From NCBI RefSeq assembly GCF_002498065.1, contig NZ_DAFZ01000006.1, positions 7,589 through 16,988 of the forward strand: a DNA stretch of 9,400 nt, written 5' to 3'. The notes beneath the pieces were generated by a model. That model saw only the letters and a program-made list of their open reading frames with translations, was not told the DNA's origin and ran no database searches. Made by a program: the position numbers and the translations under genes. Within the stretch, counting starts at the first letter, position 1. Every line of letters starts with the position of its first letter. The DNA comes from Methanoculleus sp. UBA208. Its GTDB lineage: Archaea > Halobacteriota > Methanomicrobia > Methanomicrobiales > Methanoculleaceae. This document shows positions 1 through 5,924 of the stretch, in pieces.

Positions 1-724
1 TTTTGTAGGCGAGGAGGTCCGGCTGCCGGCCGAGCCTGAAATGGCGCACACCCGCCGCGCGGAGCGCCGCCACCTCCTCCGCGATCCCCTCGGTGCTCCG
101 GTAGCGCGGGAGCCCGTAGAAGGGCTCGGTGCAGAACGAGCACCCCCCGACCGTCGCCCGGGAGCACCCGGTTGCGGTCTCGAGCTCGCACACCACGTAC
201 GGGAACGCCGGGTGCTGCGCCACGATCCCGGCGCCCGCCACGCACCAGGGGTCGGTCAGGGAGTAGTCGCCCGCTCCGGCTGGCTCGCCGCCCGAGAGCC
301 AGGCATCCAGCGCGACCGCGGGCGACCCCGAGAGCGTGACGTCGAAGCCGGCAATAGCCTGCCGGATCGCTTTCTTCCCGCCCCCGTGAGCGTAGCCGAA
401 GGCGATCGGCCCGCCGATCGCGGTGGTCGGCTGCCGGAGCAGGATCCCGAGCTGCTGGATCTCCGTCAGGGTCGCGGGCTTCCCACCGATGTAGGCGCCG
501 GGCACGGTCAGGCCGGCGATCATCACCACGAGATCGCCGCGGCCGGGGCGGGCGGCGAGGGAGGGGTCGGCCCGGACCTGGTCGATGGTGACGTAGCGGG
601 GAGCGTAGCCGTGCCCGGCGAGGACTCCGGCGACCTCACGGATGTAGGGGGAGATGTAGGGGGCGACGCCGAGGCATGCGGGCTCGTCGACATAGCCGTC
701 GATGATGAGGGCGCTAGAGGTCAT
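1..724 (-). CDS. Radical SAM protein, COG1031-like, 3' end outside the window (partial)
   Basis: This open frame reads leftwards from ATG at 724 and is still open at the window edge, giving 241 visible residues. The N-terminus (IIDGYVDEPACLGVAPYISP, residues 7-26) and the alternating strand/helix pattern up to about residue 175 suggest a B12-binding-like Rossmann region. Next come C187, C195 and C198, a CX7CX2C cluster with an aromatic residue (F197) before the last cysteine, which is the usual place for the 4Fe-4S cluster that cleaves S-adenosylmethionine. The sequence then enters the TIM-barrel part (EGIAEEVAAL, residues 212-221). From memory this matches the archaeal COG1031 group, radical SAM proteins with a C-terminal helix-hairpin-helix; that end is not visible. 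The substrate is unknown. The start lies 11 bases inside the end of mptE, so translation is probably coupled; no good ribosome binding site is seen. A radical SAM role is near certain; the subgroup is less so. Confidence 0.85.
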   Translation of the reverse strand, partial: MTSSALIIDGYVDEPACLGVAPYISPYIREVAGVLAGHGYAPRYVTIDQVRADPSLAARPGRGDLVVMIAGLTVPGAYIGGKPATLTEIQQLGILLRQPTTAIGGPIAFGYAHGGGKKAIRQAIAGFDVTLSGSPAVALDAWLSGGEPAGAGDYSLTDPWCVAGAGIVAQHPAFPYVVCELETATGCSRATVGGCSFCTEPFYGLPRYRSTEGIAEEVAALRAAGVRHFRLGRQPDLLAYK

Positions 725-1334
725 ACCCGATCAGGCGGAGGAGTTCCCCCGCCCAGTAGAGTTTTCCCCGCTTGAGGGGATCGACGTTTTTGTCGGCAAG
801 GTCGAACCCGACGATCCAGATTCGCGCCGCCCCGAGTTCGTCGGCGGCAAAGACCGCCCGGTCGCCGTCGGTGAACCCGCCGAAGTTGTGGACGTGCGCG
901 AGCGGTGCCGCCTGGGTGGTCGCGACGAGCGGCCCCGTGATACGCGGGACCCAGTGGCGGAGGAGCGGGACGTTGTCGCCGTGGGCGTGCACGACCATCA
1001 CCGTCCCCTGCTCCGAGAGGTCGATGAAGACGTCCGTTGCCCCGTCGAGGTCGGTGAAGACCGCATCCGGCCGGATCCCGTGGTCCGCAAGCACCTCCGC
1101 CGCCGCATCGGCGGCAAGCACAGTCCCCTCGATCCGGTCGAGCTCCTCCGGGAGAGAGGGGGCGTTCCCGCAGACCGTTACGGTCCTGTCCCGGATGAGC
1201 GCTTCGAGCAGCCCGACGTCGTCCCGGTCCGCGAGATCCGCGAGCAGCCGGGCGGCAGCCTCGTCCTCCTCGCGCTCAAACCCAAAATACTCTAAAATTG
1301 CAGTGTAGTGAGGCTCCCAGTCCGCGAACCTCAT
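714..1334 (-). CDS. mptE: 6-hydroxymethyl-7,8-dihydropterin diphosphokinase, archaeal MptE type
   Basis: The enzyme transfers diphosphate from ATP to 6-hydroxymethyl-7,8-dihydropterin, a cytosolic step in making the pterin half of tetrahydromethanopterin, the C1 carrier of methanogenesis. The 206-residue product is close to the usual size of the archaeal MptE family (former DUF115), which is unrelated to bacterial FolK. Visible conserved blocks are GNAPSL (56-61), the acidic TDLDG (94-98), HAHGDN (116-121), NFGGFTDGDRAV (150-161) and GFD (176-178), followed by a basic stretch KRGKLYWAGE near the C-terminus. The acidic and histidine motifs are the likely Mg-ATP and pterin sites (family knowledge, not tested here). 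The ATG at 1334 overlaps the stop of the upstream DHH gene as ATGA, and GAGGA at 1341-1345 gives a ribosome binding site at 6 nt spacing, which fixes the start and implies translational coupling. The gene end overlaps the next gene by 11 bases. Confidence 0.9.
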   Translation of the reverse strand: MRFADWEPHYTAILEYFGFEREEDEAAARLLADLADRDDVGLLEALIRDRTVTVCGNAPSLPEELDRIEGTVLAADAAAEVLADHGIRPDAVFTDLDGATDVFIDLSEQGTVMVVHAHGDNVPLLRHWVPRITGPLVATTQAAPLAHVHNFGGFTDGDRAVFAADELGAARIWIVGFDLADKNVDPLKRGKLYWAGELLRLIGYDL

Positions 1335-2833
1335 TGTTTATCCTCGTTGTCCAGGCCGACGATGCTGGCGAACCTTTTCAGGATCGGGTCGATGATGAGA
1401 TCGAGCAGGTCCTCCTTCTCCTTCACCATGGAGAAGTAACTGAGCGGTATCATGGCTGCGGCCATCGTGGCGTGCCCGCCCGCCTCACCGATAGGGCCGA
1501 AGGCCTCGGCCATCACGTTCCCGAGGTGGAGCCTGATATCCTTGTTCCGGGCGGAGATGACGATATTCTGGTCGCTGATACCGTAGACCAGCGCCGTGTT
1601 GACGCCTTCGAGATGGATCAGCATGTCGGCCGCCTGCGGGAGAGCGTCGCGGTTCCTGATGTAGCCGACGTTGGAGAAGAGGTAGCCGCTCTTGACCCGC
1701 CGGTTCCGGATGGCGTTCCCGATGATCTCGACCGTCTCCTGCGATATGGAGGGAGACGTGATCTTGTCGAGGAGATCTGAGTCGGTCAGGGGAAGGAGGA
1801 ACGCCGCGTAGTTGAGGTCCTGCGGGGTGACGTTCCTCTTAAAGTCCCTGGTGTCGGCCCTGATGCCGTAGAGAAGTGCGGTGGCCACCGATTTGTTCAC
1901 CGGGATGTCGAGCTCCATCAGGTACTGGGTCATGATGCTCGCCGTGGCGCCGACCCCCGGCCGGATGTCGACGAAGTCCGCGACGGTGGAGGGATGCTCG
2001 CCGTTCTTGTGATGGTCGATGATGATGTTGACCCGGGTGGACCTGGGGAGTTCGTTGTTCACGCCGGGTCCGGACGAGTCGACCAGGGCGATGTAGTTGC
2101 ACTCCTCAAGGATCTGGGGGGTGAGCCGCTCCATCTTGATCTCGAGGAGGTTGATGAACGCCCGGTTCTCCTGGTGCCCGATATCCCCCTCGTAGAGGAT
2201 GCGGCAGTTGAGTTTGTTGCGGCTCGCGTGCCGCGCGATCATCGAAAGCGCCATGGCGCTCGAGATCGAGTCGGGATCGGGGTTTAAGTGGGTGACGATG
2301 CAGAGCGTCCCCTCCCAGGCGGCAAGCATATCGTAGAGCCGCAGGGCGAGCCTTGACGAGTGGAGCTTCCTGATGTGGTGGATGGCAGTTCTCGCAACCA
2401 CCTCCTGCGGGTAGAGGACGATGTCGGCGCCTTCCTGCTGGAGAAGGTCGACGCTGACCGGGTCGGTGGCGCGTGCGATGACGTAAGTCGCCGGGTATCG
2501 GGTCTTGACGGTCTTGAGCGCGGCGAGATTGGCATCCCGGTCGTTGGCGAGGATGAACGCGACCTCCGGTACGGGCAACCCTTCCATGAGGTCCGGGTCA
2601 CGGATGTCGCGAACGAGCGCCTCGTACTTCTGGTCCCGGAGATCCTCCACCCGCTTCTCGTCCTTATCGAGGATGATGAGATCTTCGTTCTCCTGCTCGA
2701 GCTCCTCTGCGACGTTATAGCCGGTGCTCCCGCAGCCAAGAATGATGTATTTGATACGTTCCTTCGAAACGTTCTGGACCGCCTCGGGCATGCGTACAAT
2801 GGTGTAACTTCTCATGGTATTAAGGGATTCCAT
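1331..2833 (-). CDS. RCK_N (TrkA-N)/DHH/DHHA1 fusion phosphoesterase
   Basis: The 500-residue protein has two parts. Residues about 27-150 form a Rossmann fold of the TrkA-N/RCK type, with the nucleotide loop GCGSTG (33-38) and an acidic residue D56 ending strand two, as expected for NAD(H) or a similar nucleotide. Residues about 175-490 form a DHH phosphoesterase: THLNPDPDS (181-189), VDSSG (251-255), the DHH triad (273-275) and a DHHA1 GGH motif (452-454). All metal-binding motifs look intact, so an active Mn-dependent phosphodiesterase or phosphatase is likely. DHH-DHHA1 relatives act on nanoRNA, cyclic di-AMP or pAp; the substrate cannot be decided here. No membrane segment is visible. 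It is the first gene of an operon with mptE and the radical SAM gene. ATGs at 2815 and 2791 are alternative starts. A TATA box at 2863-2870 implies a very short leader, and no Shine-Dalgarno sequence is evident, so the exact start is uncertain. Confidence 0.87.
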   Translation of the reverse strand: MESLNTMRSYTIVRMPEAVQNVSKERIKYIILGCGSTGYNVAEELEQENEDLIILDKDEKRVEDLRDQKYEALVRDIRDPDLMEGLPVPEVAFILANDRDANLAALKTVKTRYPATYVIARATDPVSVDLLQQEGADIVLYPQEVVARTAIHHIRKLHSSRLALRLYDMLAAWEGTLCIVTHLNPDPDSISSAMALSMIARHASRNKLNCRILYEGDIGHQENRAFINLLEIKMERLTPQILEECNYIALVDSSGPGVNNELPRSTRVNIIIDHHKNGEHPSTVADFVDIRPGVGATASIMTQYLMELDIPVNKSVATALLYGIRADTRDFKRNVTPQDLNYAAFLLPLTDSDLLDKITSPSISQETVEIIGNAIRNRRVKSGYLFSNVGYIRNRDALPQAADMLIHLEGVNTALVYGISDQNIVISARNKDIRLHLGNVMAEAFGPIGEAGGHATMAAAMIPLSYFSMVKEKEDLLDLIIDPILKRFASIVGLDNEDKQ

Positions 2834-2862
2834 TTCGGCGATTTTCGGGAGGGTTCCACAAG

Positions 2863-2870
2863 ATTTATAC
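2863..2870. promoter_or_regulatory. TATA box of the DHH-mptE operon, possibly shared with tRNA-Lys
   Basis: The minus strand reads GTATAAAT, a good archaeal TATA box, preceded by purine-rich AACGGG where a BRE would sit. Transcription would begin near 2839-2842, a few bases before the ATG at 2833. The plus strand reads ATTTATAC, also TATA-like; it would start RNA near 2892, about 13 bases upstream of the tRNA-Lys gene. The match is seen in the sequence; use in both directions is inferred. Confidence 0.6.
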
Positions 2871-2904
2871 CCGTTCCCATGCTATACTATTAGGTCAGAT
2901 ACAT

Positions 2905-2978
2905 GGGCCTGTAGCTTAGTTCGGCAGAGCGACGGACTCTTAATCCGTAGGCCAAGGGTTCAAATCCCTTCAGGCCCG
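2905..2978 (+). tRNA. tRNA-Lys, anticodon CUU
   Basis: A complete 74-nt cloverleaf is visible. The acceptor stem GGGCCTG (2905-2911) pairs with CAGGCCC (2971-2977). The D-arm has GCTT/GAGC. The anticodon arm is ACGGA-CTCTTAA-TCCGT, placing CTT at the anticodon, which reads AAG lysine codons. The variable loop is AGGCC and the T-arm is AAGGG-TTCAAAT-CCCTT. The discriminator base is G, as I recall for archaeal tRNA-Lys. CCA is not encoded, the next bases being TCG, so it must be added after transcription. There is no intron in the anticodon loop. A T-rich stretch at about 2992-3004 is a weak candidate terminator. Confidence 0.96.
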
Positions 2979-3078
2979 TCGAACACCCGATTCTTTCCAT
3001 CCTTTGCACCCGAGATCGATCCTTCGGTTACGTTCGGTTCGCGCGATCCTTCATCCACAGAGCGGTTTCTCCATCGCG

Positions 3079-3102
3079 GACCGGACACCCGGCCGTCCGG
3101 TC
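3079..3102. repeat. Perfect inverted repeat, 8-bp arms, 8-base loop
   Basis: GACCGGAC at 3079-3086 is the exact reverse complement of GTCCGGTC at 3095-3102, with ACCCGGCC between them. It lies about 100 bases after tRNA-Lys. It has no following T-run on the plus strand, so it is not a typical archaeal terminator. Role unknown. Confidence 0.6.
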
Positions 3103-3196
3103 AACCCCCGCCGGCCTCCGCCCGCGCCGGGGTTTCTCACGGGAGCCCGGTTGCTGCGACGGGAACGGGATCGTGAAGGCACATACATGCCGCTGC

Positions 3197-3205
3197 TATA
3201 TAAAT
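3197..3205 (+). promoter_or_regulatory. Strong TATA-like element with no assigned gene
   Basis: TATATAAAT is among the best TATA matches in the window. On the plus strand it would start RNA near 3225-3230. Downstream are an ATG at 3237 opening a 54-codon frame that ends at 3401, a GC-rich hairpin (3242-3265), and then antisense overlap with the end of cheW. The reverse strand also reads TATA-like (ATTTATATA), so direction is not settled. No convincing product is seen. Confidence 0.4.
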
Positions 3206-3303
3206 TCTGCCCCGGCGGAAACCCCACAAGAGCGCTATGCAGGGAGGAGGACCCCGGGGACTCCCCTTTCCGCACCCTCTCACGCAGGTACGGCGGCAGG
3301 GTC

Positions 3304-3310
3304 AAAAAAA
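3304..3310 (-). terminator. Oligo-T terminator of the mcp-cheW unit
   Basis: Seven consecutive A on the plus strand give T7 on the minus strand, within CTCTTTTTTTGAC, about 48 bases after the cheW stop codon. Archaeal RNA polymerase commonly terminates at such oligo-T tracts without needing a hairpin. It is the only T-run of this length downstream of cheW in the window. Confidence 0.6.
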
Positions 3311-3357
3311 GAGGTTTGCGGATACGCCACGTTTTGCAGGCGCAATCGACCGGGCGA

Positions 3358-3849
3358 CTATACCTGACCCTTCTGGACGAGGTCGTCGAGGATCTTCTTA
3401 ATGTCGATCCAGAGGATGAGCCCGGATCCACGCTGTGACCTGGCATCGCCCGGTTTCCGGTCGTCCTCATCCTTCGTGAGTTTGATGATCCCCTTGACGA
3501 AGGCGTGGACCCCGGAAGAGATCCCCTCGTCCATCAACTCGATATCCTCCTCGGCCACCTGGATGACGCTGTGCACGTCGTCCACGATTATGCCGAGGTT
3601 CGACCCCCCGGCCGCCTCGGCGACCAGGACGATGATCTTCTGGCTGCTCCCCGATTCTCCCGGGATCCGGATCAATCGTTTCAGGTCGACGACAGTGGTG
3701 ATCTCGCCCCGGAGATTCATGATCCCGGCGATGTAGTCCTGCGCCCGGGGGATGTGGGTGATGGGCATCATCTCCACAATCTCCCGGGCGAGCTGGATAT
3801 CCATCGCGTACAGTTCCCGCCCCAGCCCGAACTCGACGACGTCGATCAT
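3358..3849 (-). CDS. cheW: CheW chemotaxis adaptor protein
   Basis: CheW links chemoreceptors to the histidine kinase CheA in cytosolic signalling arrays. The 163-residue product shows the CheW-like SH3 double-barrel pattern: an opening strand with GLGRELYAMDI (8-18), the helix REIVEMMPITHIPRAQDYIAG, the family hallmark NLRGEI (45-50) followed by TTVVDLKRL, then GIIVDDVHSVIQV (86-98) and a closing strand LILWIDIKKIL (144-154). Between about 125 and 143 sits a charged, glycine-rich stretch (KDEDDRKPGDARSQRGSG) that is longer than I recall in most CheW proteins. The ATG at 3849 lies nine bases after the mcp stop, and GAGG overlapping that stop provides a ribosome binding site, so the two genes form an operon. 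No cheA, cheY, cheB or cheR is visible, so partners must be encoded elsewhere or be absent. Confidence 0.93.
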   Translation of the reverse strand: MIDVVEFGLGRELYAMDIQLAREIVEMMPITHIPRAQDYIAGIMNLRGEITTVVDLKRLIRIPGESGSSQKIIVLVAEAAGGSNLGIIVDDVHSVIQVAEEDIELMDEGISSGVHAFVKGIIKLTKDEDDRKPGDARSQRGSGLILWIDIKKILDDLVQKGQV

Positions 3850-3858
3850 GCTCCGGCC

Positions 3859-5712
3859 TCACTGGAACCTGAACACTGCGACCCGCTCGCGGAGCTGATG
3901 GGCCATCCGCTGGATCTCGTTCGCGGCGCTGGCGACCTCCTCGGTCGAGGCGGACGATTCCTCGGCGAGCGCGGCGAGGCTCTCCGTCCCCCTCTCTGTC
4001 TCCTGGATCAGGGAGAAGACCGCCTCGACGCTCGTCGTGACCTCATTCGCCGCGGCGGCCTGGTTCTCGGTCGCCCGGGAGATGTCAGCGATGCCGCCGA
4101 CGGAGGTGTTGACGTCGGCGACCATCTTGTTGAGGGCCGCGATGGTCTTGTTCACGCTCTCGATCCCGCTGAGGATCTCGGTGTGCGCTCCCCGCATCGC
4201 CTCGGCGGTCTTCCCGCTGCTTGCGGTCACCCCGCCGATGACCTCCTCGATCTGCCGGGTCGCGCTCTTCGATTCCCCGGCAAGGTTCCTGACCTCGCCC
4301 GCGACGACCGCAAACCCGCGCCCGTGCTCCCCGGCCCGGGCGGCCTCGATCGCTGCGTTGAGCGCGAGAAGGTTCGTCTGGTTCGCGATATCGGTGATCA
4401 ACTTCACGATATGGCCGATATCCTGCATCTTCGCGTTCAGGTTCGTGATCTCCGTGACGGCCTGTTCGGAGATCCGCTGCACCGCCTGCATCTTCACTCC
4501 GGCCTCGTTCCCGAGCCCGACGGCCGATTCCCCGGCCTTCGCGACGTTCATGGAGAGATCTCTGACTTCCTGGGCGGTGCTTGCAATCTCTTCCACCGCC
4601 GCGGAGAGGTCCCCGATCTCCTTGGTTACCCGGTCAAGCTGCCGGATCTGCTCTTTTGCGCCGTCAGATGTCTTCTGAGCGGTGTTCGCCACCTGCTGGG
4701 ATGCCTGGGCGATCTCATCGGCACCTTTCCCGGCATCGGTGACGACGTGTTCGAGAGCATCTGCCTGTTCGAGAATCTGCCGGAAGAACTCTCCCTGGGA
4801 CTTTATCGCCGCATTCAGGTCTTTTTTGATCTCTTCCAGCGGGTCGTCCAGATAGGTGGGCGCCGGCCGCGTCATGTCGCCGCCGGCAATCGCGGTGAGG
4901 GTTTCCGCGACCTCTCCGATGCTCTTCTGGAGCTTCAGTTCAAGGGTCCGCCCTTCCGTGATGTCGTTGTAGACCGTGAGCACGTTCGCAATATTACCCC
5001 TTTCATCGATGAGCGGGATATTGTAGCGCTCGAGGATCCGGACGCCTGCCGGGAACTCGACGGTGACCTCGCCCTTGCTCGGCTTCCCGCTCTTCAGGGT
5101 ATCGGCGGCACCTTCTCCCGACTGGCTGATGTACTTGAAGTCCCGTCCGGTGAGGCGTGCGGACTGCTCCCTCGTGTAGCCGGTCACCCGATGGAACGCC
5201 TTGTTGAGTGTTTTTATGGTCATGTCGGCGCCCCAGAGGATGATGGGCATCGGGTTCTCCTGGACGATAGCATCGGCCTGCTGCCGGAGCGCCTCCATCC
5301 GCTCAATCTGCCGTTTCTGGTCGGTGATGTCCTTGTAGACGCTCATCACGCTCTCGACGTTGCCGGCCCCGTCAGGGAGCGGGACGTTGTAGCGGACAAA
5401 CGAGAAGGTACCGGTCGGGAGTGTGACATTTATCTCGCCGGATACCGTCTGATTCGTCCTGAAGACCTCCATAAGTTCCTGGCCCGACCTGTCGCCGTCG
5501 AGCTCGAAGTCCTTGATGGTCATGGACTCGGCTTTCTTTCGGTCGTAGCCGGTCATCTGCAGGAACGCCTTGTTCACCGTCGTTACGCGCAGGTTCCCGT
5601 CCCAGATGATGGTAGGCATCGGGTTCTCCTGCAGGATGACCTCCGCCAGCCGCCGGTTCTCCTCCACCGTGGTTGAGACGGGGCTGCCTGATTCCAGTTC
5701 ACCGTTAATCAT
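3859..5712 (-). CDS. Soluble methyl-accepting chemotaxis protein with two PAS domains
   Basis: The 617-residue receptor lacks a signal peptide and any hydrophobic membrane segment, so it should sense an internal cue. Two PAS domains follow one another (about 22-131 and 147-253), each opening with QENPMP and closing with the typical D-I-T end (KDIT, NDIT). A HAMP-like linker spans roughly 262-305. The long helical signalling domain runs from about 310 to the end, with the conserved hairpin tip (IANQTNLLALNAAIEAARAG at 442-461, then EHGRGFAVVAGEVR), where CheW and CheA bind. Glutamate-, glutamine- and alanine-rich heptads on both sides are candidate methylation sites. The protein contains no cysteine. 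The ligand or cofactor of the PAS domains is unknown; flavin or a small molecule are possibilities from the wider family. The start is supported by GGAGGT at 5719-5724, six bases before ATG. cheW follows after nine bases. Confidence 0.93.
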   Translation of the reverse strand: MINGELESGSPVSTTVEENRRLAEVILQENPMPTIIWDGNLRVTTVNKAFLQMTGYDRKKAESMTIKDFELDGDRSGQELMEVFRTNQTVSGEINVTLPTGTFSFVRYNVPLPDGAGNVESVMSVYKDITDQKRQIERMEALRQQADAIVQENPMPIILWGADMTIKTLNKAFHRVTGYTREQSARLTGRDFKYISQSGEGAADTLKSGKPSKGEVTVEFPAGVRILERYNIPLIDERGNIANVLTVYNDITEGRTLELKLQKSIGEVAETLTAIAGGDMTRPAPTYLDDPLEEIKKDLNAAIKSQGEFFRQILEQADALEHVVTDAGKGADEIAQASQQVANTAQKTSDGAKEQIRQLDRVTKEIGDLSAAVEEIASTAQEVRDLSMNVAKAGESAVGLGNEAGVKMQAVQRISEQAVTEITNLNAKMQDIGHIVKLITDIANQTNLLALNAAIEAARAGEHGRGFAVVAGEVRNLAGESKSATRQIEEVIGGVTASSGKTAEAMRGAHTEILSGIESVNKTIAALNKMVADVNTSVGGIADISRATENQAAAANEVTTSVEAVFSLIQETERGTESLAALAEESSASTEEVASAANEIQRMAHQLRERVAVFRFQ

Positions 5713-5718
5713 AGGTTT

Positions 5719-5724
5719 ACCTCC
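5719..5724 (-). promoter_or_regulatory. Ribosome binding site of the mcp gene
   Basis: The minus strand reads GGAGGT, then six bases, then ATG at 5712. It is the strongest Shine-Dalgarno match in the window. It decides the start codon and suggests a leadered, well-translated messenger. Confidence 0.8.
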
Positions 5725-5756
5725 TGTGCGACATCATACTCTCTGCAGACTCCGCC

Positions 5757-5793
5757 GGGCCGGCGAGGGACACCTGGGGTGTCGTGCCGGCCC
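5757..5793. repeat. Long two-part hairpin in the probable mcp leader
   Basis: Two perfect nested inverted repeats form one 37-base hairpin. The outer arms are GGGCCGGC (5757-5764) and GCCGGCCC (5786-5793); the inner arms are GACACC (5769-5774) and GGTGTC (5778-5783). They are separated by a small asymmetric internal loop (GAGG against GT), with a three-base loop at the tip. Fourteen mostly GC pairs should make it very stable. It lies about 45-80 bases upstream of the mcp ATG, probably inside the leader RNA. No T-run follows it on the minus strand. It could protect the message, control translation or be a protein site. Confidence 0.7.
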
Positions 5794-5860
5794 CCCACTA
5801 TGCAGCGGATCAGATCCCCCAATTTTCGTCGCTAATGCAAGGTTATCCCCTCTTTACCCC

Positions 5861-5867
5861 TTAAAAT
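5861..5867 (-). promoter_or_regulatory. Possible TATA box of the mcp-cheW operon
   Basis: The minus strand reads ATTTTAA here, the most AT-rich spot between 5725 and 5890 on that strand. It would start RNA near 5838-5841 and give a leader of about 125 bases carrying the hairpin at 5757-5793. The match is only moderate, and another site is possible. Confidence 0.3.
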
Positions 5868-5909
5868 GACTCTTATGCCATGCACACTTGCTATGCATTT
5901 ACGCAACAC

Positions 5910-5918
5910 TTATATATT
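5910..5918 (+). promoter_or_regulatory. TATA box of the PAS-domain regulator
   Basis: TTATATATT is a good archaeal TATA box. Transcription would begin about 25 bases downstream, near 5937-5942. That excludes the TTG codon at 5888 as the start of the regulator, because it lies upstream of the TATA box, and favours ATG at 5954 with a leader of roughly 12-17 bases. Confidence 0.65.
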
Positions 5919-5924
5919 GCTTAT

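Larger units (their letters stand above)
2979..3357. other. Intergenic region of 379 bases without a convincing gene
   Basis: Between tRNA-Lys and the end of cheW no frame shows protein-like composition; the short open frames are arginine-, proline- and serine-rich, typical of chance readings of GC-rich DNA. The region holds a perfect 8-bp hairpin (3079-3102), a looser one from AACCCC (3103-3108) to GGGGTT (3129-3134), a plus-strand TATA box (3197-3205), a GGGAG/CTCCC hairpin around CCCCGGGG (3242-3265), and the minus-strand oligo-T terminator (3304-3310). The structure and the stray promoter leave room for a small RNA or a very small protein. Confidence 0.6.

Noticed and set aside
41..775. 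A 244-codon plus-strand frame at the left edge
   Set aside because: It lies opposite the radical SAM gene, whose product has clear motifs, and reads as Arg/Gly/Pro-rich noise.
702..1308. Two plus-strand frames opposite mptE
   Set aside because: mptE on the minus strand carries all family motifs and has a coupled start; the opposite frames show none.
3051..3470. A 139-codon minus-strand frame covering the gap and the cheW end
   Set aside because: It overlaps cheW out of frame, is Arg/Ser/Pro-rich, crosses the oligo-T terminator and has no recognisable motif.
3505..5676. A 723-codon open frame on the plus strand opposite mcp and cheW
   Set aside because: It mirrors two clearly conserved genes. 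Its product is rich in Asp, Arg, Gly, Leu and Pro without any recognisable domain. Long antisense frames are common opposite GC-rich genes.
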